From an uncultured Bacilli bacterium (GTDB lineage Bacteria > Bacillota_I > Bacilli_A > RF39 > UBA660), in contig CANRCC010000011.1 of assembly GCA_947629025.1 (NCBI GenBank), forward strand, positions 1-46,930: a DNA stretch of 46,930 nt, written 5' to 3'. The translations under genes and the position numbers were made by a program. Below the pieces are notes generated by a model. The model did not search any database and was not told the DNA's origin. It worked only from the letters and a program-made list of their open reading frames with translations. Every line of letters starts with the position of its first letter. Within the stretch, counting starts at the first letter, position 1. Shown piece by piece: positions 16,070-25,187 of this stretch.

Positions 16070-17164
16070 ATGAAAAAAGATAGTGTAAATAAGGATACAG
16101 TTTGGTATATTAAATTTATTACTAGTTCATTTTTAGAAACTAAAATATATGAAATTCAAGTTGATGAAACAAATACAATTACTGAAAATGATAATAATAT
16201 TTTTATTACACTTACAAAAGCACGTTTTGAAAACTTGATAAACTTATTATTAGAACAAGATATATTAAAATGGAATGATAAATATGAAGATAAATCATCT
16301 AATATAAATGAAATGTGGAAATTAAAAATAGAACTTTATAATGGTGATATTATAACAAAACAGGGTATTAATAAGTATCCAGAAAATTATAAAGAGGTAT
16401 TATCAATATTAAAAAAATATGGTATTTCGACAAGTAAAAAAGACAAGAATGATAAAATAAATATATATTCTGAAGATATAAATGATTTATTTGATAGAAA
16501 TATGATTGTAAGAGGAATAAACTATTTTAATAAAGGTATAATCGATAATTTAAAAGAAAATAATAATATATATTATTCGACTCTTAAAAATATTGATAAT
16601 TATCATATAAGAATAGAGTTAAATGATAATAATGAGATTAAAAGTATGCATTGTGATTGTCCTTATGAAGGTAATTGTAAACATGAATATGCAGTTATAT
16701 TAAAGATTAAAGAAAAAAATTATAAGAGTAGTAAAGTTTCTGAAAAAGAAATAGAAAAAGAATATGAAATTTCAAAAGAAGATATTGATATAGTACTTAA
16801 TATTTTAAGAAATACTAAAAAAATAGATTGGAAAGAAGTAAAAATAAATGAAGATTACAAAAATAGACTTATCGAAAGTGGATTTGATATTAGTCAAATA
16901 AAAGTGCCTTTAGTACCTAATTATCCTAATGTTTTAATAAATTTCTTTATAATGTTAAATAAAATTGACTTTTATGATAAAAATTATTTATTTAATGTAC
17001 AGGAAATTCAAAATAATAGAATAAGTGATTTAGATATTAATGGTATTAGAACATTTCTAACATATATGTATAAACAAGAGGGATCATCAGAAGGTTTAAT
17101 CGCAAGATATATAGAAAATGGAAAGTTAATTCAATTATTGGAAAGATTAAAAGAGTTAGTTTAA
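16070..17164 (+). CDS. SWIM zinc-finger protein with DUF6508-like C-terminus
   Basis: A 364-aa protein. A SWIM zinc finger is clear near residues 195-215 (CDCPYEGNCKHEYAVILKIK, pattern CxC...CxH), preceded by a DRNMIVRGINYFNKGIID segment usual before SWIM domains. The last about 85 residues (from VPNYPNVLINFF to LIARYIENGKLIQLLERL) look like DUF6508. The N-terminal 130 residues are unassigned. SWIM domains bind nucleic acid or protein; no catalytic domain is seen. AGAGGTG 5-6 nt upstream supports the ATG at 16070; a GTG at 16061 overlaps it. Probably co-transcribed with the lipid kinase gene 23 nt downstream. Confidence 0.65.
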   Translation: MKKDSVNKDTVWYIKFITSSFLETKIYEIQVDETNTITENDNNIFITLTKARFENLINLLLEQDILKWNDKYEDKSSNINEMWKLKIELYNGDIITKQGINKYPENYKEVLSILKKYGISTSKKDKNDKINIYSEDINDLFDRNMIVRGINYFNKGIIDNLKENNNIYYSTLKNIDNYHIRIELNDNNEIKSMHCDCPYEGNCKHEYAVILKIKEKNYKSSKVSEKEIEKEYEISKEDIDIVLNILRNTKKIDWKEVKINEDYKNRLIESGFDISQIKVPLVPNYPNVLINFFIMLNKIDFYDKNYLFNVQEIQNNRISDLDINGIRTFLTYMYKQEGSSEGLIARYIENGKLIQLLERLKELV

Positions 17165-17187
17165 ATATGTTCTAATGAGGTGATTAG

Positions 17188-18108
17188 ATGAAGAAATGCG
17201 TAATTATCTATAACAAACAGAGTGGTAAAAATAAATCAGAAGATTTGATTAATAAATTTTCTGAAATGATTGAGCAATATGGTTATGAGTTACAAATTAT
17301 TTACACAAAAAGAAAAGGACATGCCTCTACAATTACAAGAGATTTACCCGATGATATAGATTTAGTAATAGCAGCTGGTGGAGATGGAACATTTAATGAG
17401 GTTATGACTGGAAATTTAAAAAGAGATAAAAAATTATTACTTGCACAATTACCACTTGGTACTGTAAATGATGTTGGAACAATGTATGGATATGGAAAAA
17501 ACTACATAGAAGATTTAGATATGTTATTAAATGGTACTGTAAAAAATATAGATGCTTGTATGATAAATAATAAGCCATTTACATATTGTGCTTGTTTAGG
17601 TAATTTTGTTAATGTATCTTATGATACTCCAAGATACTTAAAAGAAAAATATGGAAGAATTGGTTATATAATATATGGTTTTAGACAATTAAAGGGAAAA
17701 TTGAAAAATTATAATATTAAATATATTGTTGATAAAAAAGAATATAGTGGAAAATATTCTTTAATATTTATAACAAATAGTTCAAGAATCGCAGGAGTAG
17801 ATAATATATATACAGATGTTAAGTTAGATGATAATAAATTTGAAGTATTATTTTGTAAAATAAAATCAAAAGCAGCACTAATAAAGACATTATATTTATT
17901 TAAAACAAAAGATGTTAGTGAGATACCTAATTGTGAATATTTCAAAACAGATAACTTAGAAATAATTTTTGATAAAGTTCCAGATTCTTGGTGTTTAGAT
18001 GGAGAAGAGATGAAACATAAAAAAACTAAGTTTAAATTTAGTATAAATAAAGATATAAATATGCTTGTACCAAATGTAAATATTAATAAATTATTTGTGA
18101 ATAAATAG
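17188..18108 (+). CDS. Diacylglycerol/lipid kinase-like protein (YegS/DgkB family)
   Basis: Soluble ATP-dependent lipid kinase of 306 aa of the DAGK/LCB5 type. The nucleotide-binding GGDGT motif is at 64-68 (VIAAGGDGTFNEV), followed by LPLGTVNDVG, and the C-terminal beta domain includes DSWCLDGEEM. DgkB recycles diacylglycerol released during teichoic acid synthesis; YegS/BmrU have less clear substrates, and I cannot separate them here. AGGTGATTAG precedes the ATG. First of a tight three-gene run with the two membrane proteins after it. Confidence 0.85.
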   Translation: MKKCVIIYNKQSGKNKSEDLINKFSEMIEQYGYELQIIYTKRKGHASTITRDLPDDIDLVIAAGGDGTFNEVMTGNLKRDKKLLLAQLPLGTVNDVGTMYGYGKNYIEDLDMLLNGTVKNIDACMINNKPFTYCACLGNFVNVSYDTPRYLKEKYGRIGYIIYGFRQLKGKLKNYNIKYIVDKKEYSGKYSLIFITNSSRIAGVDNIYTDVKLDDNKFEVLFCKIKSKAALIKTLYLFKTKDVSEIPNCEYFKTDNLEIIFDKVPDSWCLDGEEMKHKKTKFKFSINKDINMLVPNVNINKLFVNK

Positions 18109-18117
18109 GAGTTAGTT

Positions 18118-18759
18118 ATGATGAATAGTTTAATGATTTTGTTTTTGTTATTTATAATATATTCATTTCTAGGATGGTCATTAGAAGTAATAGAAGCATT
18201 AATAAAAAAGAAAAAATTTATAAATAGAGGATTCTTAATTGGTCCATATTGTCCTATATATGGTATAGGTGTATTGACTATGATTATCTTATTATCAAAA
18301 TATTATGATGATAAATTTACATTATTTATTATGTGCATTTTATTATTTTCAGTCTTAGAATATTTAACAAGCTATATTATGGAAAAACTATTTAAAGCAA
18401 GATGGTGGGACTATTCTCATTTCAAATTTAATATAAATGGACGAATATGTTTAGAAACAATGATTCCTTTTGGATTAGCAGGACTTTTAGTTATGTATAT
18501 TATAAATCCAATGTTCTTACATATATTAAACTCACTTCCAAATGCATTATTAATTACTTTTACTATTGTAATAGGTATATTATTTATACTTGATATACTT
18601 ATATCTATAAATGTTATATCTAATTTTAGAAAAACTGCTAAAAAAGTAAAACAGGATAATACAGAAGAAATAACTAAGAAAGTAAAAGATACATTATTAA
18701 ATAAAAATTATATAAAGAGAAGATTAATAAAAGCATTTCCAAAATTAAAGATAAAGTAG
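18118..18759 (+). CDS. CmpB-type putative ABC transporter permease family membrane protein
   Basis: A 213-aa membrane protein of the ABC_trans_CmpB (PF06541) family. Signature IIYSFLGWSLEVIEALIKKKKFINRG is at the N-terminus, then LIGPYCPIYGIG and a YLTSYIMEKLFKARWWDYS segment. About five helices, then a basic cytoplasmic tail. Despite the family name, no ABC ATPase is near and a transport role is unproven. Starts 9 nt after the lipid kinase stop. Confidence 0.75.
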   Translation: MMNSLMILFLLFIIYSFLGWSLEVIEALIKKKKFINRGFLIGPYCPIYGIGVLTMIILLSKYYDDKFTLFIMCILLFSVLEYLTSYIMEKLFKARWWDYSHFKFNINGRICLETMIPFGLAGLLVMYIINPMFLHILNSLPNALLITFTIVIGILFILDILISINVISNFRKTAKKVKQDNTEEITKKVKDTLLNKNYIKRRLIKAFPKLKIK

Positions 18760-18766
18760 GGATAAT

Positions 18767-19183
18767 ATGAAAAATATGAAAAAAATAGAAAAAGAAATAA
18801 AAGAAGTAGAAAAAGAAATTGATGAGTATATTCATGATATATCTGATATAAAAATTCCAACAGATAAAGAATTTAATAAACATAAAAAAACTATAACATC
18901 TAAAGTAATAAGTTGTAATTATTTTACAGGAGTTAGCCCATCAAATGATATAGTATATGATGTTGTTTTTAAGTATACAGTTGATAATATTATATATAGA
19001 TCAAAGATGCAAACAACAAATAAATATAATGTCGGTGATGATGTAGATATATATTATTATAAGAAAGATCCTATATATACAAAAGAAATAAATGAAGATG
19101 AAGAAGAAAATAATGAATTTTTTAAAATAGTATTATTAATAGTTATTAGTTTAATATTAATATTTATAATACTTCTTACTTAA
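18767..19183 (+). CDS. Small membrane protein, DUF3592-like
   Basis: A 138-aa protein. It has an N-terminal charged coiled coil (residues 1-30), a small beta domain (about 45-105, SKVISCNYFTGV ... YDVVFKYTVDNIIYRSKM ... YNVGDDVDIYYYKKDP) and one C-terminal membrane helix. The beta domain pattern is like DUF3592 modules, in which a strand pair precedes GDxVxVYYxxxxP. Function unknown. Last gene of the lipid-kinase run. Confidence 0.6.
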   Translation: MKNMKKIEKEIKEVEKEIDEYIHDISDIKIPTDKEFNKHKKTITSKVISCNYFTGVSPSNDIVYDVVFKYTVDNIIYRSKMQTTNKYNVGDDVDIYYYKKDPIYTKEINEDEEENNEFFKIVLLIVISLILIFIILLT

Positions 19184-19207
19184 GATTATTTGAATAATCT
19201 TTTTTTT
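19182..19207 (+). terminator. Intrinsic terminator
   Basis: AAGATTATT/AATAATCTT stem with a 2-nt loop (in practice 3-4 unpaired bases) at the stop codon, followed by T7. Confidence 0.75.
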
Positions 19208-19235
19208 ATTGCGAAGAATATATTTAGGTGATACT

Positions 19236-20705
19236 ATGTTTGATTCAATTTGGAGAAAAAGTATAAGTAAAAATAATTATGATAATAAAATAGAAGATTT
19301 TAATACTGATGTTCTTATTATTGGTGGTGGACTTGCAGGAATAAGTACAGCATTTTATTTAAAAGATTCTAATATGGATGTATGTTTAATAGAAAGTAAT
19401 AAAATTTGTAGTGGAACTACTTCTTTAACTACAGGAAAAATAACATATTTACAAGATACAATATATTCACAACTTGAAAGTATGTATAATTTTACAATAT
19501 CAAAAAAATATTTAGATTCACAAATATATGCTAGTAATTTAATAAAAGAAAATATTGATAAATATAAAATAGATTGTGATTATAAGAAAAATGATTCATA
19601 TATTTTTGTTTATAATAATGAAGATAAAAAGAAAATTGATAAAGAATATAATATATTAAATAAGATGAATATAAATGTTTCTAAAATAAAAACAATACCA
19701 AATATTTTTAATAATATTTATGGTATAAAAGTATCTAATACTGCAGTATTTAATCCAGTTAAATATATAAATTTTTTAGTATCAAAACTAAATGAAAAAG
19801 TTAAAATATATGAAAATGTAAGAGCACTTGAAATAGAAAAAAGTTCATCTAAATATATAGTTAGAACAACAAGTAATGTAATAAAAGCTAAATATGTTAT
19901 TGTATGTACTCATTATCCATTTTTTGTAGTACCAGGATTAATACCATTTAAAACTCATATAGAAAAATCTCATGTAATCGCATCAAAAATAGATGAAATT
20001 CAATATTTTAATGCTATTAGTGTAGGTAATGAAGTATATTCAATCAGATATCATAAAGATAAAGATTCATATGTAATATTTGCAGGTGAAAGTTATAAAA
20101 TGTCTAATCATATTGATTATGAAAAGAGGCAAGAGGAACTTAGACTTAAATTTAGAAAAATATTTAATTTAAAGCCAAATTATGAGTGGTCTATTCATGA
20201 TATAACCTCTAATGATTTATTACCAATTATAGGTAGTGTAAACGATAATAATCCAAATCTTTTAATTGCTACTGCATTTAATAAATGGGGTATGACAAAT
20301 AGTGTACTTGCTGGTAAGATTATGTCTGATATAGTTTTAAAAAATGACAATGAATATATAGATTTATTTAATCCAAAACGAAAAATAACATTAAAAAGAA
20401 GTGAGAATTTTATAGTTGATAGTTTCAATATAAGTAAAATTTATTTATCAACCAAATTAAATAAGAATAAAAGTTTTTATAATGATAGAGTTAAATTTGA
20501 AAATATTAATGGTAAAAGTTATGGAATATATATTGATAAAAACAATAAAAAACATATAGTTAGAAATTTATGTCCGCATATGAAATGTTCTTTAATATTT
20601 AATTATATGGATAAAACATGGGATTGTCCATGTCATGGTTCAAGATTTGATATAGATGGAAATATTATAAAAGGACCAAGTGTTTATGACATAAAAAAAG
20701 ATTAA
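19236..20705 (+). CDS. FAD-dependent oxidoreductase with C-terminal Rieske domain
   Basis: A 489-aa fusion. The N-terminal DadA/glycine-oxidase-type FAD domain has GGGLAG (30-35) within the Rossmann motif and a C-terminal dinucleotide-contact region GMTNSVLAGKIMSD. The last about 75 residues are a Rieske [2Fe-2S] domain with ligands Cys446/His448 and Cys464/His467 (NLCPHMKCS, CPCHGSRFD). This architecture is common in Firmicutes and is thought to couple amine or amino-acid oxidation to a one-electron carrier; the substrate is unknown. AGGTG 5 nt upstream of ATG 19236 supports this start. Confidence 0.9.
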   Translation: MFDSIWRKSISKNNYDNKIEDFNTDVLIIGGGLAGISTAFYLKDSNMDVCLIESNKICSGTTSLTTGKITYLQDTIYSQLESMYNFTISKKYLDSQIYASNLIKENIDKYKIDCDYKKNDSYIFVYNNEDKKKIDKEYNILNKMNINVSKIKTIPNIFNNIYGIKVSNTAVFNPVKYINFLVSKLNEKVKIYENVRALEIEKSSSKYIVRTTSNVIKAKYVIVCTHYPFFVVPGLIPFKTHIEKSHVIASKIDEIQYFNAISVGNEVYSIRYHKDKDSYVIFAGESYKMSNHIDYEKRQEELRLKFRKIFNLKPNYEWSIHDITSNDLLPIIGSVNDNNPNLLIATAFNKWGMTNSVLAGKIMSDIVLKNDNEYIDLFNPKRKITLKRSENFIVDSFNISKIYLSTKLNKNKSFYNDRVKFENINGKSYGIYIDKNNKKHIVRNLCPHMKCSLIFNYMDKTWDCPCHGSRFDIDGNIIKGPSVYDIKKD

Positions 20706-20732
20706 AAAAATAAAATTAATTAGGAGGTAAGT

Positions 20733-21200
20733 ATGAAAATAGATTATAAAAAATTATTTTTATATATAATAATAACTATACTTATTGGAGTTTTTCCAAG
20801 TATATTTGTATTTAAAAATATGCAAGATTATGCACAATTAAATAAACCACCATTGTCTCCACCAGGTATTGTTTTTCCTATAGCGTGGGGAATTTTATAT
20901 GTTTTAATGGGAATATCATATTATATAGTAATGACAAAAGGTAAAAAATATAAGGAAGAAGCAAAATTAATATATTTCATACAATTAGTTGTAAATGCAT
21001 TATGGACACCAATATTTTTTGGACTTAAAGAATACTTTTTGGCATTCTCTTGGTTACTTATGCTTCTAGTACTAGTAATATTTATGGTAACGATATTCTT
21101 TAAGATAAATAAATTAAGTGCATATCTTCAAATACCATATATATTATGGTTATTATTCGCTGCATATTTAAATTTTGGAGTTTTTGTTTTAAATAAATAA
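20733..21200 (+). CDS. TspO/MBR-family membrane protein
   Basis: A 155-aa protein with five transmembrane helices. TspO signature residues are present: KPPLSPPGIVFPIAWGILYVLMG near residues 35-57, NALWTPIFFGL and AYLNFGVFVLN. Bacterial TspO binds tetrapyrroles and catalyses porphyrin breakdown or relates to stress. AGGAGG lies 7 nt before the ATG. Probably co-transcribed with the FAD/Rieske gene 28 nt upstream. Confidence 0.9.
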   Translation: MKIDYKKLFLYIIITILIGVFPSIFVFKNMQDYAQLNKPPLSPPGIVFPIAWGILYVLMGISYYIVMTKGKKYKEEAKLIYFIQLVVNALWTPIFFGLKEYFLAFSWLLMLLVLVIFMVTIFFKINKLSAYLQIPYILWLLFAAYLNFGVFVLNK

Positions 21201-21238
21201 TTTATGAATTTAAGTCCATAATAAAAATAGGTGATATT

Positions 21239-21958
21239 ATGGATTTTTTTGATAATAATATATTAAATGTAATAGTAAGAAGTATTGTTGCGATGACAAC
21301 ATTATTTTTTATGACGAAATTACTTGGTAAAAAACAAGTTTCAGAACTTAGTTTATTTGATTATGTTGTTGGGATATCAATAGGTAATTTTGCATCTGAA
21401 ATGGCAATTAATCTTGAAGCAGATTTTTTCAACGCAATGACTGCGATTATAGTATTTGGTTTAATTGCATTTTTCATATCAATACTTACAATGAAAAGTT
21501 TAAAACTTAGAAAGTTTTTTATTGGGACACCAACACTTCTTATTCAACATGGTAAAATGATATATAAAAATATGAAAAAAACAAAGTTTGATGTTAATGA
21601 TTTACTTGAAGAAGCAAGAGGAAATGGATACTTTGATCTAAGTGAAATAGAGTATGCTATGTTAGAAGCAAATGGTAAAGTTAGTTTTATGCCTAAAGGT
21701 GAATATAAAAATATTACAATAAAGGATATGGATTTAAAAGTACCAAAACAAGGATTATGCGCAAACGTTATAATAGATGGTAATATAATGAATGATAATT
21801 TAAAAAATATAAATAAAGATGAAGAGTGGCTTATGAAAAATCTAAAAATCAAAGGTAAAAAAGTTAATGAAATATTACTTGCAACTGTAGATTTAAATGA
21901 TAAATTAGTAATATACGATAGAATAAATAATGAAAAGGTTTTTAAAGTACTTGAATAA
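21239..21958 (+). CDS. DUF421 (YetF-like) membrane protein
   Basis: A 239-aa protein with three N-terminal membrane helices and a two-part cytoplasmic YetF domain. The family motif GKKQVSELSLFDYVVGISIGN is at residues 30-50, and the C-terminal part has GYFDLSEIEYAMLEANGKVS. In spore-formers some DUF421 proteins sit in the spore inner membrane with SpoVA channels; this copy lacks the DUF1657 partner domain of that subgroup. AGGTGAT precedes the ATG. Next gene is 55 nt away. Confidence 0.8.
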   Translation: MDFFDNNILNVIVRSIVAMTTLFFMTKLLGKKQVSELSLFDYVVGISIGNFASEMAINLEADFFNAMTAIIVFGLIAFFISILTMKSLKLRKFFIGTPTLLIQHGKMIYKNMKKTKFDVNDLLEEARGNGYFDLSEIEYAMLEANGKVSFMPKGEYKNITIKDMDLKVPKQGLCANVIIDGNIMNDNLKNINKDEEWLMKNLKIKGKKVNEILLATVDLNDKLVIYDRINNEKVFKVLE

Positions 21959-22013
21959 TTGACTAATATCAAAAAAATTGTTACAATATACGCTAATTTG
22001 TGGGGTGTTAGGT

Positions 22014-22739
22014 GTGTTATCAATTATTTATGAAAATATAGATTTTAGTAAACTAAAAAAACTAGATGTTAAAAGTTTAGAAAGTTCTATATATCTTGAT
22101 GAAAAAGAAAATCAAATATATAAGATATTTGAGAATGTAGATTGTTTTGAATTAAACTTAAAGTTAGAAAAACTAAAACTATTAGAAAGTAGAAAAGTTA
22201 ATAAGAATATTGTAGTTCCAAATGCAAAAATAGTAGACACAACCTTTATTGGCGTAAGAGAAGATTATATAAGTGGTGTAGATTTATGTGATGCTAATGA
22301 TGTATATAGTGATAAAGAAATATTTGAGATACTTAATGATATATCAGTTTCTATGGAAAGTATTCATAAAGATGATATAATTTTTACAGATTTGAATTTT
22401 GGAAATATAAGAATTGATAAAGAAAAAAACCATCATTTTTTAGATGTATTATCATATTCAATTGGTAAGATTCCATTTAGTTATATTTCTTATATTGCTA
22501 AAGCGTATATGGATAAAAATGGTATACGTAAGATTAAAGCAAATGCGAACACAGATAAATTAACATTTTTATTATTATGTATTAGTACACTTATGAATAA
22601 AGATTTCTTTGATATAACTATCGATGATTTTGATCATAAAATAGATGAAATACCAGGATTAAAAAAATTAAGACAGACATTTATAAATTTAAAAGAGGGA
22701 CACTATCATAATCTTCCATATTTGTATCAATTAATGTAG
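22014..22739 (+). CDS. Protein-kinase-fold protein (degenerate, start uncertain)
   Basis: About 241 aa with a truncated kinase-like core. MESIHKDDIIFTDLNFGNIRI resembles the catalytic loop (D...N) and HHFLDVLSY could be the metal-binding DFG-equivalent Asp. LDEKENQIYKIFE may be the lysine-bearing strand pair; no glycine-rich loop is visible. The start is unusual: no ATG in frame. GTG at 22014, 6 nt after GGGGTG, is my choice; GTG at 22005 is an alternative, and a nearby ATG (22030) is out of frame. The substrate is unknown; aminoglycoside/choline-kinase-like and eukaryotic-type kinases are both possible. Confidence 0.55.
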   Translation: MLSIIYENIDFSKLKKLDVKSLESSIYLDEKENQIYKIFENVDCFELNLKLEKLKLLESRKVNKNIVVPNAKIVDTTFIGVREDYISGVDLCDANDVYSDKEIFEILNDISVSMESIHKDDIIFTDLNFGNIRIDKEKNHHFLDVLSYSIGKIPFSYISYIAKAYMDKNGIRKIKANANTDKLTFLLLCISTLMNKDFFDITIDDFDHKIDEIPGLKKLRQTFINLKEGHYHNLPYLYQLM

Positions 22740-22769
22740 AAACATTCATATTTTGTGAATGTTTTTTTA
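22740..22769 (+). terminator. Intrinsic terminator
   Basis: AAACATTCA/TGAATGTTT stem after the kinase-like gene, followed by T7. Confidence 0.85.
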
Positions 22770-22803
22770 TATAATTAATGTTATAATAAATTTAGGTGGT
22801 AAT

Positions 22804-25179
22804 ATGGATTTAGAAAATATTTTAGTTGATAATTCTATTTTAGTTATTCCAAATAATATAAAAAACAAAGTTCTTCTTGAAATAAATAAAACTAAAGAAC
22901 TTTATAATGTAAAGATAATGGATATAAATGAGTTAATAACAAGATTAACTTTTTCATATGACGAAAGTGCAATTTATTATTTAATGAAGAAATATAACAT
23001 TAAATATGAGGTTTCTAAAGTTTATTTGGATAATATCAAATACGTCAAAGAAAAAAGTTACAATAATGAAAAATTAGATAAATTATGTGAGATAAAAATG
23101 GAATTAATATCTAAAAATTTACTTAAGTATGATAAATATTTTCTAAATTTCATAAATGATAAAAATGTTATAGTATATGGTTATGATTATATAAATAATT
23201 ATCAAAAAAGTATTTTGGCAAATATTAAGAATGTAAAAATAATTGATAAAAAAATTAAAAATTACAAACATGATATATATGAATTTAATATGATAGATGA
23301 TGAGGTTATGTTTGTATGTGAAAGAATAATAGATTTTATAAATTCAGGTATAGATATTAATAATATTAAGTTAATAGTAGAATCAAGTGAATATGATAAT
23401 GTTATAGATAGAATTTTTAAGCTATATAATATACCAGTAAATAGTAAAAATAAAAATATAATATATGATACAAGTATTATATCTTCTTTTATTAAGTTAA
23501 TAAAAGATAATAACATAGAAAAAACATTAGAAATAATAAAAGATACTTATAATTTAGAAAATGAGAATAATATATATATTTATAATAAACTTATTGATAT
23601 TTTAAATAAATATACATTTATATCTGATTATAATGAAGTATTAGATATGCTTATATATGACTTTAAACATACAAATAATTATAAAAAACAAAAGAGTAAT
23701 TCAATTGAAATAATAAATCTTAAAGATAATATTATTAGTGATAATGAATATGTATTTTTACTTGGATTTAATCAAGGAAATTATCCAGTAATCCATAAAG
23801 ATGAAGACTATATAAATGATTCTTTAAAAGGATATTTTTCTATTGAATCAACTAAACAATTAAATAATATAGAAAAGAAAAATTTAATAAATACAATTAA
23901 ATCAATTAAAAATTTAATCATTACATATAAACTTAAAACTCCATTTGATACTTATCAAAAAAGTTCAATAATAGAAGATTTAGACTTTAATATAATAACT
24001 GATACAAAATTAAGTAATAATTATTCAGATAAAATTAATTATATAAAATTATCTGAAAAATTAGATAATATGATTAAATATGGAGAAAAAGATGATGATT
24101 TAAATATATTATATAATAATTATAGTGATATTAAATATTTAACATTTGATAATAAATTTAAAGGAATAAATAAAGATAGTCTTATTTCTTATTTAGATAA
24201 TAAATTATTATTATCATATACTAGTGTTGATAATTATTATAGATGTTCTTTTAGATATTATTTAAGTAATATTCTTAAACTAAATCCTTTTGAGGAAACT
24301 TTTGCAATTAAAATAGGAAATATCTTTCATTATGTTTTGTCAAAATGTTTTAATGAAGATTTTGATTTTGAACAAGAATTTAATAAATCATATGATGATA
24401 ATTTACTAGATTTAAAAGATAGATTTTTCTTAAAAAAATTAAAAAAAGAGTTAATGTTTGTAATTGATACTATAAAAAATCAAAATAAGTTTTCAAGTCT
24501 TGATAAGGCATTATATGAAAATAAAGTTTATATTAATAAAGATGGAAATGTAAAATTAACATTTATGGGTATTATAGATAAATTACTATATAAAGAAGAA
24601 AATGAAAATACATATCTAGTTATTATTGATTATAAGACTGGTAATCCACATACTAACTTAAATAATACAATATATGGTATAGATATGCAGCTTCCTGTTT
24701 ATTTATATTTATCAAATAATATTAAAGAAATTAAAAATCCAAAAGTAATAGGATTTTATCTTCAAAAGATATTAAATAATGAAATTAGTAAAGTTAAAGG
24801 TAAATCATATGAAAAAATAAAAAAAGATAATTTAAAATTACAAGGTTATTCAATAAATGATGAAGAGATGCTTAAAAAATTTGATTTCACATGTAGTGAT
24901 AGTGAAGTTATAAGTTCTATGAAGATAGGTAAAAATGGATTTTATTCATATTCAAAAACTATATCTTGTGATGAAATAAATAAATTGATACAACTTACTA
25001 AAAAAAATATAGATATGGCATTTAATAATATATTATCTGCTAAATTTGCTATAAACCCTAAAAGAATAGGTAAAGAAAATATAGGTTGTAAATTTTGCAA
25101 ATATAAAGATATTTGTTATGTAAAAGAAGAAGATATAGTAAACTTAAAAGAATATGAAAATTTAGAATTTTTAAAGTAG
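22804..25179 (+). CDS. addB: ATP-dependent nuclease subunit B (AddB)
   Basis: AddB, 791 aa (shorter than the about 1150 aa of Bacillus), partner of AddA in double-strand break processing and Chi recognition. The N-terminal helicase-like half is divergent, with no Walker A visible. The C-terminal PD-(D/E)xK nuclease domain has VIIDYKTG and GIDMQLPVYLYL, and the Fe-S cluster cysteines are present as Cys481 (YYRCSF) and Cys762/765/771 (GCKFCKYKDIC). The ATG at 22804 has AGGTGGT 3 nt upstream. addA follows after 8 nt. Identity rests on the nuclease/Fe-S architecture and on that neighbour. Confidence 0.88.
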   Translation: MDLENILVDNSILVIPNNIKNKVLLEINKTKELYNVKIMDINELITRLTFSYDESAIYYLMKKYNIKYEVSKVYLDNIKYVKEKSYNNEKLDKLCEIKMELISKNLLKYDKYFLNFINDKNVIVYGYDYINNYQKSILANIKNVKIIDKKIKNYKHDIYEFNMIDDEVMFVCERIIDFINSGIDINNIKLIVESSEYDNVIDRIFKLYNIPVNSKNKNIIYDTSIISSFIKLIKDNNIEKTLEIIKDTYNLENENNIYIYNKLIDILNKYTFISDYNEVLDMLIYDFKHTNNYKKQKSNSIEIINLKDNIISDNEYVFLLGFNQGNYPVIHKDEDYINDSLKGYFSIESTKQLNNIEKKNLINTIKSIKNLIITYKLKTPFDTYQKSSIIEDLDFNIITDTKLSNNYSDKINYIKLSEKLDNMIKYGEKDDDLNILYNNYSDIKYLTFDNKFKGINKDSLISYLDNKLLLSYTSVDNYYRCSFRYYLSNILKLNPFEETFAIKIGNIFHYVLSKCFNEDFDFEQEFNKSYDDNLLDLKDRFFLKKLKKELMFVIDTIKNQNKFSSLDKALYENKVYINKDGNVKLTFMGIIDKLLYKEENENTYLVIIDYKTGNPHTNLNNTIYGIDMQLPVYLYLSNNIKEIKNPKVIGFYLQKILNNEISKVKGKSYEKIKKDNLKLQGYSINDEEMLKKFDFTCSDSEVISSMKIGKNGFYSYSKTISCDEINKLIQLTKKNIDMAFNNILSAKFAINPKRIGKENIGCKFCKYKDICYVKEEDIVNLKEYENLEFLK

Positions 25180-25187
25180 GTGATAAA

